From Aquabacterium sp. (GTDB lineage Bacteria; Pseudomonadota; Gammaproteobacteria; Burkholderiales; Burkholderiaceae_C), in the NCBI RefSeq assembly GCF_016234775.1, contig NZ_JACRAH010000068.1:1-53514 (forward strand): a stretch of 53,514 nucleotides of DNA, written 5' to 3'. Of this stretch, positions 9,110-21,003 are shown piece after piece (positions within the stretch are counted from its first letter, which is position 1; each line of letters begins with the position of its first letter). Under the pieces are notes generated by a model. That model made no database searches and was not told the origin of the DNA. It worked only from the letters and a program-made list of their open reading frames with translations. A program made the translations under genes and the position numbers.

Positions 9110-10045
9110 TCAATACTGAGGCAATGTGTCGGAGAAGCTCAGAACTTCGAAGTGGATCTGCGTGCTGGTGATGTCCGTGGGCGGGGCGCCCAGGCTGATC
9201 ACGCCGCTGCCGTGCAAGGTGCAGGTGCCGCGTCGGAGGGTCAGGACCTGATCATCATGGTCGAACTTGACGTGCGTGCCGTTGTAGCTGAGGTCCGTCA
9301 GGTAAAAGTGGCCGCTGTGCGATTCGATGCGCGCATGCGAGCGTGAGACCCGCGAATCACTCACGCAAAAGGAGGCCTGTGGGCTGCGGCCCAGTACCAG
9401 CGGCATGCTGGCCGTGGAGAAGACGCGCTCGGTGCCCAGCCAGGTCAGGCGCACGCCGTCCGGCATGTCACTGGGCTCGGCCTCCATGATCATGGTGGAC
9501 ATGGTGTCGCCAAAGCGGCGGGTGTCCATGCGCAGTACAGGCACGGGTTCCTTGCGGCCACGCAGGTGCAGTTTGTCGATGCTGCGAAAGCGCTCGTGTT
9601 GATCGCTGGGCAGTTCGCGCAGGAGTTGGGCCGTGGTGAGGGTTTCGTTGTCACCGGCCAGGTCCAGCAGGCGTGCGGCCACGTTGACGGCATCTCCGAA
9701 GCAGTCGCCGTCGACTTCGACCATTTCGCCCCAGGCAATGGCGACCTTGAGCTTGATCGCGGCGGCCTTGATGGGCAGGCCTTCGGCAACAGGTGCAATG
9801 CGCTCCAGGGAGTCCTGCATGGCCACGGCAGATTCGACGGCGCGCTCGGCTTCTTCGAACACCGCCATGAGGCCATCGCCGAGCGTTTTGATGACGCGGC
9901 CACCCGAGCGGGCCACGAGCTGACCGAGCATGGCCAGGCTGTGCGTGACGACGGTGGCCGCCTCGCTGTTGCCCAGTTTGAGATAAAGCGCGGTGCTGCC
10001 GCGGAGGTCCGCAAACAGGATGGCGCGTTCTTTGGTCATGCCCAT
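9110..10045 (-). CDS. Class III adenylate cyclase catalytic domain fused to an FHA domain
   Basis: The 311-residue protein has a cyclase homology domain (about 5-185) followed by an FHA phosphothreonine-binding domain (about 215-300). Metal-binding Asp13 (FADLRGST) and Asp57 (KTLGDGLMAVF), substrate-specifying Lys53 and Asp114, and transition-state Asn121 and Arg125 (VNVAAR) are all present. This fits a catalytically competent adenylate cyclase rather than a guanylate cyclase. The FHA part shows the LGRS and SRSHARI motifs and the NGT turn. No transmembrane segment is visible. Such fusions are inferred to place cAMP synthesis under Ser/Thr phosphorylation control. The gene follows the hybrid kinase locus on the same strand, 67 bp upstream of it. 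ATG 10045 or 10039 could be the start. Confidence 0.85.
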   Translation of the reverse strand: MGMTKERAILFADLRGSTALYLKLGNSEAATVVTHSLAMLGQLVARSGGRVIKTLGDGLMAVFEEAERAVESAVAMQDSLERIAPVAEGLPIKAAAIKLKVAIAWGEMVEVDGDCFGDAVNVAARLLDLAGDNETLTTAQLLRELPSDQHERFRSIDKLHLRGRKEPVPVLRMDTRRFGDTMSTMIMEAEPSDMPDGVRLTWLGTERVFSTASMPLVLGRSPQASFCVSDSRVSRSHARIESHSGHFYLTDLSYNGTHVKFDHDDQVLTLRRGTCTLHGSGVISLGAPPTDITSTQIHFEVLSFSDTLPQY

Positions 10046-10144
10046 AACGCAGTATGTTCGCGCGCTTTGCGAAATGCCAGCGTGACGAAATGCACGGCTT
10101 TTGGGCGTGAATTTGGGACTGAGGGGCAGGATGCGACTTGGCTA

Positions 10145-10174
10145 AAAGAAAAAACCCGGCACGTGGCCGGGTTT
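10145..10174 (-). terminator. Rho-independent terminator downstream of rpoD
   Basis: AAACCCGGC (10152-10160) pairs with GCCGGGTTT (10166-10174) around a 5-nt loop. Read on the minus strand the stem is followed by a T-rich run (TTTTTTCTTTT). It lies about 90 bp past the rpoD stop and probably ends the dnaG-rpoD transcript. Confidence 0.85.
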
Positions 10175-10262
10175 GAGAGCGCGATCACATTCGGCCTGGT
10201 GAGCCGAATGAGCACGGATCAGAGGTTGTCGAGTACGTGCTTCGCGACGCCTATCTGTCCAA

Positions 10263-12557
<2,295 letters not shown>

Positions 12558-12600
12558 GCGCTTCCTCGAAAGAGAATTCTGGGTGCTTGTCGAACCTTCC

Positions 12601-12629
12601 ATTATCGCGCAATGAAAGGGGGGCGTCAA
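12601..12629 (-). promoter_or_regulatory. Sigma-70 promoter for rpoD, internal to dnaG-rpoD
   Basis: On the minus strand TTGACG (12629-12624) and GATAAT (12606-12601) are separated by exactly 17 bp. Each hexamer has one mismatch to consensus. The promoter sits in the 124-bp dnaG-rpoD gap and would start transcription near 12594, about 37 nt before the rpoD start codon. It would allow rpoD expression independent of dnaG. Confidence 0.75.
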
Positions 12630-12681
12630 AAATCTTGGCCAAATAGCTGTTGAAATACTCAGTCCGGTGGCAGAGAAACGC

Positions 12682-14883
12682 TCATCCTGAGATGGGGCGC
12701 CGCCGGCTGATTTCAAGTTTCATGGCCAGGGTCAGCCGAACGAGCTCCATTTTTCGAGCCTCGGCTGCCTCGGAAAGCTCTCCTGACTGGGTCAGCAGAT
12801 CGAGTTCATCGCGCAAGGCAACGAGTTCGATCGGCCGGATCAGGTTCATCAGTTCCTCCACGGTGTCTTTGTTGTCCGGTACCTCCACAAACTGGGTGAC
12901 GCGGCGCGCCAGTGTCTGGAAATGCCCGGTTTCTTCAGGATGCTCGGGATCGGCGGCATCACCTCGCATGAGCTTGAGCAGGTCTTCGGCGTTGAGCAGG
13001 CCCTGGTCCAGAAGGATGCGGTCGAGCCAGCGGAAGAACTCGCCGTAAGGCGCCGGTTGATCGCACAGCAGATCATGGGTGGCGCTGGGCAACTGTTCCC
13101 AGAATTCGCTGTGGCTGACGAGCACCCAGGCGATGCGGTCCAGCGGCGTGGCGGCCTGGGGCAGGGGGCGTTGCTCCACCGGGCTGCCTCGGCTTTGCCA
13201 ACGCGAGCCACTGCCTCCTTTCCAGGGCTTCCAGGGCTTGCCGTCGCGGCGTGTGCCACCTTGGAAACCGCCTTGCTGATAGCCGCCTTGTTGCTGGCCT
13301 CGCCCCTGATAAGGGCGGCTGGACTGTCCGCCAGACTCGAAGCCGCCGGACGGATCGCCGCCTTCGCCGCTGTAGGTCCAGTCGCTACCGCCGGTGTCGC
13401 CATCGGGGTCGAAGGCCGGGATGTCGCCGAAATCGCCGTCCCAGTTGCCTGACGCGCCCGATGCACCCGATGCGCCACCGCCGTCACCGGCGGATCGCTG
13501 GCCGCCACTACCCGCGCCACCGCTGTATCGGTCTCGGCCTGCGGCTTTCTGCTGCGCCTTTTGCAGATGCTCGGCCAGTCTGCGACGCACCTCTTCCGGG
13601 GCGGTGCGGGCCATCTGCGCCAGTTCATCGGCGATCAAGCCTTGCAGGGCGCCTTCGGGGAACTGCGCGAGCAGCGGGATGGCCTGTACCAGCAGGCGGG
13701 CGCGCCCCTCGGCGCTGTCCATGTCGCAGTCGGCGCCCGCGTGTTCGAGCACCTGGCGTGACAGCGGCACGGCCTGCTTGATGCACTGTTCGAACGCCTC
13801 GGCACCGAACTCGCGGATGTAGCTGTCCGGATCGTGCTCGGTGGGCAGGAACAGGAAGCTGATGCGGCGCGTATCGGTGGCGTAGGGCAGGGTGGCTTCC
13901 AGGGCGCGGCCGGCAGCGCGGCGGCCTGCGGCGTCGCCATCAAAGCTGAACACCACCTGGTCGGTGAAGCGAAACAGCTTCTGGGCGTGGTCTGCCGTGC
14001 AGGCGGTGCCCAGCGTGGCCACGGCATTGCCGAAGCCCCACTGGGCCAGGGCCACCACGTCCATATACCCTTCGGTGACGATGGCGTAGCCCTTGTTGCG
14101 CAGGGCCGCGCGGCCCTCGTACAGACCATAGAGCTCGCGCCCCTTGATGAACACGGGTGTTTCTGGCGAGTTCAGGTATTTGGGCTCGCCTTTGTCCAGC
14201 ACGCGCCCGCCAAAGCCGATGACGTCGCCTTGCGGGTTGCGGATCGGGAACATGATCCGATCACGGAAGCGGTCGTAGCGCTTGCCTTCACTGTTGGCCG
14301 GGTCTGCCGGGTCCGGTTCATGCGCGATGACCAGGCCGGATTCCACCAGCAGCGGGTCGTCGTACTTGGGGAACACGCTGGCCAGGCCGCGCCAGTTGTC
14401 CGGGGCATAACCCAGGGCAAAGCGGGCGGCGATCTCGCCTGTCAGGCCACGGCCTTTGAGGTAGTTGACGGCGCGTGGCGTGCTCTTGAGCTGCTGTTTC
14501 CAGTGGTGAGCGGCCTTGGCCATCACATCGGTCAGCGAGACCTGCTTTTCCTTGATCTGCTTCTGGCGCTCGCGCTCTTCCGGGCGGATGTTGTCGTCGG
14601 GCACCGGCATGCCCTGCATCTGTGCCAGGTCCTTGACGGCATCCACAAAGCCCGTGCCGCCGAATTCCATCAGGAAGCCGATGGCATTGCCGTGCACGCC
14701 GCAGCCGAAGCAGTGGTAGGTCTGCCGGCTGGGGCTGACCACAAAGCTGGGGGATTTTTCGCCGTGGAAGGGGCACAGGCCCTTGTAGTTGATCCCGGCC
14801 TTCTTCAGCGTGACGAACTTGCCCACGACATCGGCGATGTCGGTGCGGGCCAGCAGGTCCTGAATGAATGACGGTGGGATCAC
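12682..14883 (-). CDS. dnaG: DNA primase with an expanded Gly/Gln-rich linker
   Basis: DnaG synthesises RNA primers at the replication fork. The 733-residue protein has the CHC2 zinc finger (C37, H40, C58, C61) and the RNA polymerase core with the TOPRIM acidic residues E271, D315 and D317 ([18 protein letters not shown]). Its C-terminal DnaB-helicase-interacting domain begins near residue 570. Between core and C-terminal domain, residues 450-568 form a low-complexity linker rich in Gly, Ser, Gln and Arg, with repeats such as [13 protein letters not shown]. This makes the protein about 150 residues longer than the 581-residue E. coli enzyme. It is directly upstream of rpoD, as in the classical macromolecular synthesis operon, but rpsU is not adjacent. 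Confidence 0.97.
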   Translation of the reverse strand: MIPPSFIQDLLARTDIADVVGKFVTLKKAGINYKGLCPFHGEKSPSFVVSPSRQTYHCFGCGVHGNAIGFLMEFGGTGFVDAVKDLAQMQGMPVPDDNIRPEERERQKQIKEKQVSLTDVMAKAAHHWKQQLKSTPRAVNYLKGRGLTGEIAARFALGYAPDNWRGLASVFPKYDDPLLVESGLVIAHEPDPADPANSEGKRYDRFRDRIMFPIRNPQGDVIGFGGRVLDKGEPKYLNSPETPVFIKGRELYGLYEGRAALRNKGYAIVTEGYMDVVALAQWGFGNAVATLGTACTADHAQKLFRFTDQVVFSFDGDAAGRRAAGRALEATLPYATDTRRISFLFLPTEHDPDSYIREFGAEAFEQCIKQAVPLSRQVLEHAGADCDMDSAEGRARLLVQAIPLLAQFPEGALQGLIADELAQMARTAPEEVRRRLAEHLQKAQQKAAGRDRYSGGAGSGGQRSAGDGGGASGASGASGNWDGDFGDIPAFDPDGDTGGSDWTYSGEGGDPSGGFESGGQSSRPYQGRGQQQGGYQQGGFQGGTRRDGKPWKPWKGGSGSRWQSRGSPVEQRPLPQAATPLDRIAWVLVSHSEFWEQLPSATHDLLCDQPAPYGEFFRWLDRILLDQGLLNAEDLLKLMRGDAADPEHPEETGHFQTLARRVTQFVEVPDNKDTVEELMNLIRPIELVALRDELDLLTQSGELSEAAEARKMELVRLTLAMKLEISRRRPISG

Positions 14884-14916
14884 AGCGAAAAATGCACTTC
14901 AGTGGGGGCTTCAAAC

Positions 14917-14954
14917 GCAACGGCCCCGGCGCGACGGGGCGACGGGGCCGTTGC
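14917..14954 (-). terminator. Strong hairpin between adk and dnaG
   Basis: GCAACGGCCCCG (14917-14928) and CGGGGCCGTTGC (14943-14954) form a perfect 12-bp stem, 28 bp past the adk stop codon on the minus strand. The T-run is poor (GTTTGAA), so termination may be partial or the hairpin may act as an RNA-stabilising or processing element before dnaG. Confidence 0.65.
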
Positions 14955-14982
14955 TGTCAGCCTCGGAAGGCCGACGGATGTC

Positions 14983-15819
<837 letters not shown>

Positions 15820-16572
15820 TCAGGCGAACAGGGCGCGAACGCGCGCCAGGTCTTCGGGCGTATCGACGCCAGCCCCCGGCGCATGTTGCGTGACGTGCAC
15901 AGCAATGCGTTCACCATGCCACAACACACGCAGTTGCTCCAGGGACTCCACCGTCTCCAGCGGGCTGACCGCCAGTTGCGGGAAGCGGCGCAGGAAGCCC
16001 GCGCGGTAGCCGTAGATGCCGATGTGGCGCAGCGGGTGGCCGGCGCCTGCCGCGGGTTGACCGGCAGCGGGTGCATCGCGCCACCAGGGGATGGGTGCGC
16101 GCGAGAAATACAGGGCGCGCCCTTGGGCGTCCAGCACCACTTTGACCACGTTCGGGTTGCTGAAGTGCGCGTCTTCTTCAATCGGGTGCGCGGCGGTGCT
16201 GACCACGCAATCCGGGCGCTGGTCCAGTTGTGCGGCGCAGGCGTTGATCAAGGCAGGATCGATCAGCGGTTCGTCGCCTTGCACATTGACCACGGCATCC
16301 TGGCCATCAAGACCCAGGATGGTGCAGGCTTCGGCCAGTCGGTCGCTGCCCGTGGGGTGATCGGCGCGTGTCATCACGCAGCGCACGCCGTGCTGTTCGC
16401 AGGCTTGCTGGATGCGGTCGTTGTCGGTGGCCACGACCACTTGGGCTGCGGCGCTTTGTGCAGCACGTTGGGCCACGCGCACCACCATGGGCACACCAGC
16501 GATGTCGGCCAGAGGTTTGTCAGGCAGGCGGGTAGAGGCCAGACGAGCGGGGATCAGAACCGTGAAGCCCAT
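15820..16572 (-). CDS. kdsB: 3-deoxy-manno-octulosonate cytidylyltransferase (CMP-KDO synthetase)
   Basis: KdsB activates KDO with CTP to give CMP-KDO for the inner core of lipopolysaccharide. The 250-residue protein has the N-terminal nucleotide-binding signature [14 protein letters not shown], the motif NVQGDEPLI that carries the metal-binding Asp, and YFSRAPIPW. The start lies 2 bp after the stop of the UPF0434 gene, indicating one transcript with lpxK, the preceding lipid A gene. Confidence 0.96.
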   Translation of the reverse strand: MGFTVLIPARLASTRLPDKPLADIAGVPMVVRVAQRAAQSAAAQVVVATDNDRIQQACEQHGVRCVMTRADHPTGSDRLAEACTILGLDGQDAVVNVQGDEPLIDPALINACAAQLDQRPDCVVSTAAHPIEEDAHFSNPNVVKVVLDAQGRALYFSRAPIPWWRDAPAAGQPAAGAGHPLRHIGIYGYRAGFLRRFPQLAVSPLETVESLEQLRVLWHGERIAVHVTQHAPGAGVDTPEDLARVRALFA

Positions 16573-16574
16573 GC

Positions 16575-16787
16575 TCAGGCTCCCGTGGCTGTCTTCGGGG
16601 CAGGGGCGACCGGCAGGTCGTTGTCGTCCAATGGCACGGCTTCGTTTTCCAGCATCACGGGGATACCGTCACGGATGGGGAAACCCAGGCGGTCGGCGTG
16701 GCAGATCAGATGCTGGCCTTGTGGCAGGCGTTGCAGGGGGCCTTTGCACACGGGGCAGACCAGCAGTTCAATCAATCGAGTATCCAT
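16575..16787 (-). CDS. Trm112-like small zinc-binding protein (UPF0434/YcaR family)
   Basis: The 70-residue product begins [18 protein letters not shown], the usual start of this family, and has one CPVCKGP zinc-knuckle-like motif with few other cysteines. Trm112-like proteins bind methyltransferases in eukaryotes, but the bacterial YcaR group has no firmly assigned function. It is regularly found between lpxK and kdsB, as here: 11 bp after lpxK and 2 bp before kdsB. ATG 16787 is chosen because a further upstream ATG would overlap the end of lpxK and add non-family residues. Confidence 0.88.
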   Translation of the reverse strand: MDTRLIELLVCPVCKGPLQRLPQGQHLICHADRLGFPIRDGIPVMLENEAVPLDDNDLPVAPAPKTATGA

Positions 16788-16798
16788 GGTGTTCTTCT

Positions 16799-17881
16799 TC
16801 AGCCAGGTTGGTGGCAAGCGGGGAGCTTCTTCAAGGCGGCATCCAGAGCCAGCCAGAAAGACGCTTCAGGACGGAAGTCTAGTGCCGCAACCCACACGCG
16901 GCAGCCAGGGCGCTCGCGTGAGAGTCGATCAGGGTCAAGTTTGACGGCATCTTTTTCGGTGACGATGACGTCTCGGGCCTGCTCAGGCCAGGGAATGTGG
17001 CTGAGGTCGGCGTGGTCGTCCAGGGCGATGGTTTCGCAGGTGAAGCCTTGCTTGCGCAGGGCATCAAAAAATCGCTGCGGATGGGCGATGCCGGCAACCG
17101 CCCAGGTGCCATTCGGTGTCGTGCCCCCTGGTGTCAGCTCTGTAGTCGATGGCCGGCCGAGCCACCAGTCAGTCAATTCGCACAGGGGGGCCGTGCTTTG
17201 GCTTGCCGCGTGGCCGGGCAGGGCTGTGCTCGCCTTGGGGGCGTTATAGAGCACAAGCGGCGGGGCTGCCAGGTCGGGCGTCGGTGGGGTGTGAATCGGT
17301 TCGCGCAAAGGCCCGGCAGGCAGCAGCCAGCCGTTGCCGGCGCCACGGGCATCAAACACGATGACTTCCAGATCCCGTTGCAGTTGCAAATGCTGCAGGC
17401 CATCGTCGCACACCAGCAGGTTGACCTCAGGGTGAGCCTGGAGCAGGGCGCGGCCACCGGCAGCACGGTTGCGGCCAACCATGACCGGCACGGCCGTTCT
17501 ACGCCAGATGAGCATGGGCTCGTCACCCGTTTGCGCAGCGCTCAGCTTGTTCGCTGTGCTGGCGTCCAGCAGCGTATGGGGCTGCCCCTCAGGCAGTTGC
17601 GCCTTGTAGCCTCGGCTGAGTACGCCTGGTCGCCAGCCTTGTGTCTTCAGGTGCTGGAGCAAGGCGATGGTTGTGGGCGTCTTGCCCGCCCCGCCGACGA
17701 CCCGGTTGCCGACCACCAGCACCGGTACAGGCAACTTCTCGGCATGCAGCCAGCCTATTCGGTAGGCGGCGCGCCGCACCGACACCAGCACCCACATCAG
17801 CAGCGCCAAGGGCAACAGGCACAGCGCGAGCGGGCCCTTCTTGAGCCAGGCCTGATTGAGTTGCGCAGCGAGTTGGCTCAT
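16799..17881 (-). CDS. lpxK: Tetraacyldisaccharide 4'-kinase
   Basis: LpxK phosphorylates the 4' position of tetraacyldisaccharide-1-phosphate to give lipid IVA, at the inner face of the cytoplasmic membrane. The 360-residue protein has an N-terminal hydrophobic helix ([17 protein letters not shown]), the family P-loop [14 protein letters not shown], the SRGYKA motif and the DDGLQH motif. ATG 17881 fits the family start; an in-frame GTG at 17929 would add 16 residues. It sits between exbD and the UPF0434 gene. Confidence 0.94.
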   Translation of the reverse strand: MSQLAAQLNQAWLKKGPLALCLLPLALLMWVLVSVRRAAYRIGWLHAEKLPVPVLVVGNRVVGGAGKTPTTIALLQHLKTQGWRPGVLSRGYKAQLPEGQPHTLLDASTANKLSAAQTGDEPMLIWRRTAVPVMVGRNRAAGGRALLQAHPEVNLLVCDDGLQHLQLQRDLEVIVFDARGAGNGWLLPAGPLREPIHTPPTPDLAAPPLVLYNAPKASTALPGHAASQSTAPLCELTDWWLGRPSTTELTPGGTTPNGTWAVAGIAHPQRFFDALRKQGFTCETIALDDHADLSHIPWPEQARDVIVTEKDAVKLDPDRLSRERPGCRVWVAALDFRPEASFWLALDAALKKLPACHQPG

Positions 17882-17950
17882 GCGTGGTGGGGCGTGCTGG
17901 ATAGCCGGCAGCAGGGTGGACAGCCACACCCGCCAGACAGGTGCAAGGCC

Positions 17951-18403
17951 TCAAGGCGCAGCGGCACCAGCCGCATTGTCGGTCTGCCCTTGAGTGGCAA
18001 AAGTCAGCTGGCTCAAGCCCACGCGTCGGGCAGCATCCATCACGTTGATGACGCTCTGGTGCGTGGCGGAGGCATCGGCCGTCACGACCACCACGGTGTC
18101 CTTGGCGCTGCCATTGGCCGAAGCCAGGCCGGCGGCCAGCACGTCCACGCTGCGGCCTTCCAGTTGCCGTTGGTTTACCACGTAGCGGCCATCAGCAGTC
18201 ACCACGACCACGAGCTCATGCGGCCGGGGCTTGGAAGCTTGCGCATTCGCCGTGGGCAGGTTGACTTTCAGCTCTGTGAGCTTCGAGTACGTGGTGGTCA
18301 GCATCAGGAAGATGAGGATCACCAGCAGCACGTCGATGAAGGGGATGAGGTTGATCTCAGGCTCTTCCTCGCGCAGGTGATGCTTGCGAAAGTTCATCGA
18401 CAT
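17951..18403 (-). CDS. exbD: ExbD/TolR-type biopolymer transport protein
   Basis: This is the stator partner of ExbB in proton-driven energy transduction to TonB-dependent outer-membrane transport. The 150-residue protein has a short cytoplasmic start, one transmembrane helix with the essential aspartate (LIPFIDVLLVILIFLM) and a periplasmic C-terminal domain. It lies 18 bp after exbB. No tonB or receptor gene is adjacent, so the partner is encoded elsewhere. TolR is the alternative name, but the lpxK/kdsB context is typical of the ExbD annotation. Confidence 0.9.
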   Translation of the reverse strand: MSMNFRKHHLREEEPEINLIPFIDVLLVILIFLMLTTTYSKLTELKVNLPTANAQASKPRPHELVVVVTADGRYVVNQRQLEGRSVDVLAAGLASANGSAKDTVVVVTADASATHQSVINVMDAARRVGLSQLTFATQGQTDNAAGAAAP

Positions 18404-18421
18404 CGGCGTGATCCCTGCAGC

Positions 18422-19060
18422 TCAACGACGGCCGGAAGTCAGGCGCAGCAAATGCGGCACCATGCGCTCCGCCGCCTGTTCCATGGCCACCGTGTACGCA
18501 TCGATGCGCGCACGGAAGTGGCGGTAGAACATCAGCGAAGGAATGGCCACGATGAGGCCAAACGCCGTGTTGTACAGCGCTACCGAAATGCCATGTGCCA
18601 GCTCCATGGGGTTGGCGCCAGACGAACCGGTCGACGCCCCGGAGGCGCCAAAGATTTCGATCATGCCGATCACGGTGCCCAGCAGCCCCATCAAGGGGGC
18701 GGCACTCGCGATGGTGCCCAGGGCACTGAGGTTTCGCTCCATCTGGTGCACGGCATCGCGGCCAGCGGACTCGAAAGCGCCGCGCAGATTGGATTCGGTG
18801 ATGCGAGGCTCGTTGGCCGCAGCGCGGAGCCCTTGCGCGAGCAACTGGCCCAGCACGGAGTTCTCGGCGAGCTTGTTGATCGTGTCGGCAGACGGCACAC
18901 CGGTGCGTGTGACAGAGAGGACTTCGTCAACCAGTCGGCCGGGCGCTACGCGCGCTTCTCGCAGACTGAGGAATCGCTCAATGACGAGTGCCAGCGCAAC
19001 AACAGAGCACAGCAAGAGCGGAATGATGGGCCAACCAGCGGCTTGAAGGATCGACAGCAA
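18422..19060 (-). CDS. exbB: ExbB/TolQ/MotA-type proton channel subunit
   Basis: ExbB forms the proton channel with ExbD. The 212-residue product has an N-terminal helix (LQAAGWPIIPLLLCSVVALA), a large cytoplasmic loop and two C-terminal helices containing APLMGLLGTVIGMI and the segment HGISVALYNTAFGLIVAIPS, typical of MotA/TolQ/ExbB. It is the first gene of a minus-strand run through exbD, lpxK, UPF0434 and kdsB, and diverges from xseA across a 504-bp spacer. Confidence 0.92.
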   Translation of the reverse strand: MLSILQAAGWPIIPLLLCSVVALALVIERFLSLREARVAPGRLVDEVLSVTRTGVPSADTINKLAENSVLGQLLAQGLRAAANEPRITESNLRGAFESAGRDAVHQMERNLSALGTIASAAPLMGLLGTVIGMIEIFGASGASTGSSGANPMELAHGISVALYNTAFGLIVAIPSLMFYRHFRARIDAYTVAMEQAAERMVPHLLRLTSGRR

Positions 19061-19272
19061 CAGAAGACTCCCGAGGGGCGTTGCCTGCTCTGGCGGCCGT
19101 ATCGGGTGGCGCGCGCTGACAGGTGCGAGACAAGCCGATGATTATGGGGCTGAAATACGCATTTCCCGCATGGCGGTGCACAGCCGTGCCTGCCTGGGAT
19201 TTTCCCCATGGAGGCGGTAAAACGTGATCTCGGGCACGCGTGTTGCAATGCGGCAAAATCATCCACCGATCC

Positions 19273-19293
19273 TGTGGATAACTTTGTGGGTAA
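19273..19293 (+). promoter_or_regulatory. Two tandem DnaA-box-like sites
   Basis: TGTGGATAA at 19273-19281 is the exact complement of the consensus DnaA box TTATCCACA. TGTGGGTAA at 19285-19293 differs by one base. The two are in the same orientation with a 12-bp period. DnaA binding is inferred from sequence only; no dnaA or dnaN gene is in the window. Confidence 0.6.
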
Positions 19294-19344
19294 ATCGGTC
19301 ACACATCGCTCAAACCCGCGAAAATCAACGCTACTTGACAGATT

Positions 19345-19359
19345 GCTTAATTTTTAAGC
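19345..19359. repeat. Small AT-rich palindrome next to a TTGACA hexamer
   Basis: GCTTAA (19345-19350) and TTAAGC (19354-19359) flank TTT. It begins 5 bp after TTGACA (19335-19340), where a bound repressor could cover a promoter. This is an operator-like candidate only. Confidence 0.35.
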
Positions 19360-19564
19360 AGATGAAAAGCCTTTTAAATCATATGCTTAGAACAATATTA
19401 AGGCGCTGTGACAGGGGTTTGATGCCTGTGGCCCTGTGCGTGCCCGGGTGTGGACTTGTCCTCGATGGCCCCCCCTCTGGCGCCTCTTGCCAGCTTGGAT
19501 TTGACCGTGGGGGGCAGCCTGTGTTTGCCGGGCGCGCAACGCCTGGCATTTCGGGGAAAACGAC

Positions 19565-20899
19565 ATGAGCAATTGGGCAACAGATCGCGCGTCTGGCGCG
19601 GCCCGAGTGTGGGGCGTGGCAGCGCTGGTTCAGGCAGTGGGCGACACCCTGGCTGCGCGTTTCTCGTCTTGCGTGGTCAAGGGGGAAATCAGTGGCTTTA
19701 CCCGTGCGGCGAGTGGCCACGGCTACTTCACGCTCAAGGATGAGCATGGCAATGCCTCGTTGCGCTGTGCCATGTTCAGGCGCGCGCTGTCGCAGGTCGA
19801 TTTTTCGCCTGCGGAAGGGATGCTGGTCGAGGCGCGTGGCAACCTGGCCGTGTACGAGGCACGTGGCGAGTTGCAGTTTGTCGTCGAGGGCTTGCAGCGT
19901 GCCGGTGCGGGTGCCTTGTATGAGCAGTTTCTCCGCTTGAAGGCGCGCCTGGAGGCCGAAGGGCTGTTTGATGCCGATCGCAAGCGCACGCTGCCGCGGT
20001 TTCCTCGTCGCGTGGCGGTCGTCACCTCCCTGGGCGCGGCTGCGCTTCGCGATGTGCTGACGGCCCTGCGCCGGCGTTCGCTGCACGTCGAGGTGGTGTT
20101 GTCGCCCTGTTCGGTGCAGGGGGCGGAGGCACCGGCGCAGATCGTGCAGGCATTGACCGAGGTGATCCTGGCGCACCGTGCAGGGCAGCAGATGGATGCC
20201 GTCATTGTTTGCCGAGGTGGCGGCTCGCTTGAGGATCTGTGGTCCTTCAATGACGAGCGGGTGGTGCGCGCGATCGCCGCTTGCCCCATTCCCATCGTCT
20301 GTGGCGTGGGTCATGAAACCGATTTCACGTTGGCTGACTTTGCGGCCGACTTGCGTGCGCCGACGCCCACGGCTGCGGCCGAACTGATCGCACAAGATCG
20401 CGAAACCTCGCTGGATCAGCTCGATGCGGCCGAGCGGCATCTTCAGCATCGCGTGCATCAGCGCCTTGACAACCTGGCGCAGCGGCTGGACCAGGTTGCG
20501 GTTCGCATGGCGCGCCCGGCGCAGGTGGTGGGGCAGCACAGGCAGGCCTTGAGCCTGCTCGAACACCGCATGCTGGCAGCGTGTCAGGCCCGCGTGCGCC
20601 GATCCGGGCAGCACTTGCCGCAGTTGCAGCAGCGCCTCACGCGGGCCGTGTCCGTGCAGCAGGTGCGCCATCAGCACAGCCTGCAGGCATGGGATGCCCG
20701 CCTGGGGGCGCTCAATCCGCACAAGGTGCTGGAGCGTGGCTTCGCGTGGCTGACCGATGAGGCCGGGGCGCCGATGACGCGTGCATCCCAGGCGCGCCCA
20801 CAGGCCCAGGTTCGTGGCGTGATGGCCGACGGGGTGTTGCACATGCACGTCACCCAGGTCGAGTTGGATGCCGCACCCGGGTCAGATCATGGCGATTAA
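19565..20899 (+). CDS. xseA: Exodeoxyribonuclease VII large subunit
   Basis: XseA with XseB degrades single-stranded DNA bidirectionally into oligonucleotides. The 444-residue protein has an N-terminal OB-fold (about 1-115, including [20 protein letters not shown]), the catalytic exonuclease VII domain with [17 protein letters not shown] and [13 protein letters not shown], then a coiled coil and C-terminal strands. ATG 19565 is preceded at a distance by GGGGAAAA and begins just before the conserved [15 protein letters not shown] stretch. xseB is not adjacent. sodB follows on the same strand but appears to have its own promoter. Confidence 0.95.
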   Translation: MSNWATDRASGAARVWGVAALVQAVGDTLAARFSSCVVKGEISGFTRAASGHGYFTLKDEHGNASLRCAMFRRALSQVDFSPAEGMLVEARGNLAVYEARGELQFVVEGLQRAGAGALYEQFLRLKARLEAEGLFDADRKRTLPRFPRRVAVVTSLGAAALRDVLTALRRRSLHVEVVLSPCSVQGAEAPAQIVQALTEVILAHRAGQQMDAVIVCRGGGSLEDLWSFNDERVVRAIAACPIPIVCGVGHETDFTLADFAADLRAPTPTAAAELIAQDRETSLDQLDAAERHLQHRVHQRLDNLAQRLDQVAVRMARPAQVVGQHRQALSLLEHRMLAACQARVRRSGQHLPQLQQRLTRAVSVQQVRHQHSLQAWDARLGALNPHKVLERGFAWLTDEAGAPMTRASQARPQAQVRGVMADGVLHMHVTQVELDAAPGSDHGD

Positions 20900-20933
20900 G
20901 CCCATCAGCATGCGCAGGTAAAGCCCTCAGGTC

Positions 20934-20962
20934 TGCTGGCTCAAGCCGGCCGTGCCTACAAT
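20934..20962 (+). promoter_or_regulatory. Putative sodB promoter
   Basis: TACAAT (20957-20962) is a good -10 element 41 bp before the sodB start codon. At 17-bp spacing the -35 would be TGCTGG (20934-20939), which is weak, so an activator or extended contacts may be needed. AGGAAC precedes the ATG. Confidence 0.5.
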
Positions 20963-21003
20963 CCCCCGTCGAATTTTCTTCACACCCATCAGGAACAAGC
21001 ACC

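Larger units (their letters stand above)
19061..19564. other. exbB-xseA divergent intergenic region, AT-rich in its right half
   Basis: This 504-bp spacer has no convincing gene; the open frames inside it lack homology-like composition. It holds two DnaA-box-like sites (19273-19293), an AT-rich tract from about 19310 to 19400, a TTGACA hexamer (19335-19340) without a good -10 at standard spacing, a small palindrome (19345-19359), and an ATTATG (19141-19146) that reads CATAAT toward exbB and could be its -10 element. Confidence 0.6.

Noticed and set aside
19061..19564. Chromosomal origin of replication
   Set aside because: Only two DnaA boxes are visible, and dnaA, dnaN, gidA and parAB are absent; a titration or regulatory site fits better.
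19224..19568. A 114-codon plus-strand frame ending in an ATGA overlap with the xseA start
   Set aside because: The overlap looks like coupling, but the frame contains the DnaA boxes and AT-rich promoter-like region, has a non-protein-like composition, and shows no Shine-Dalgarno.
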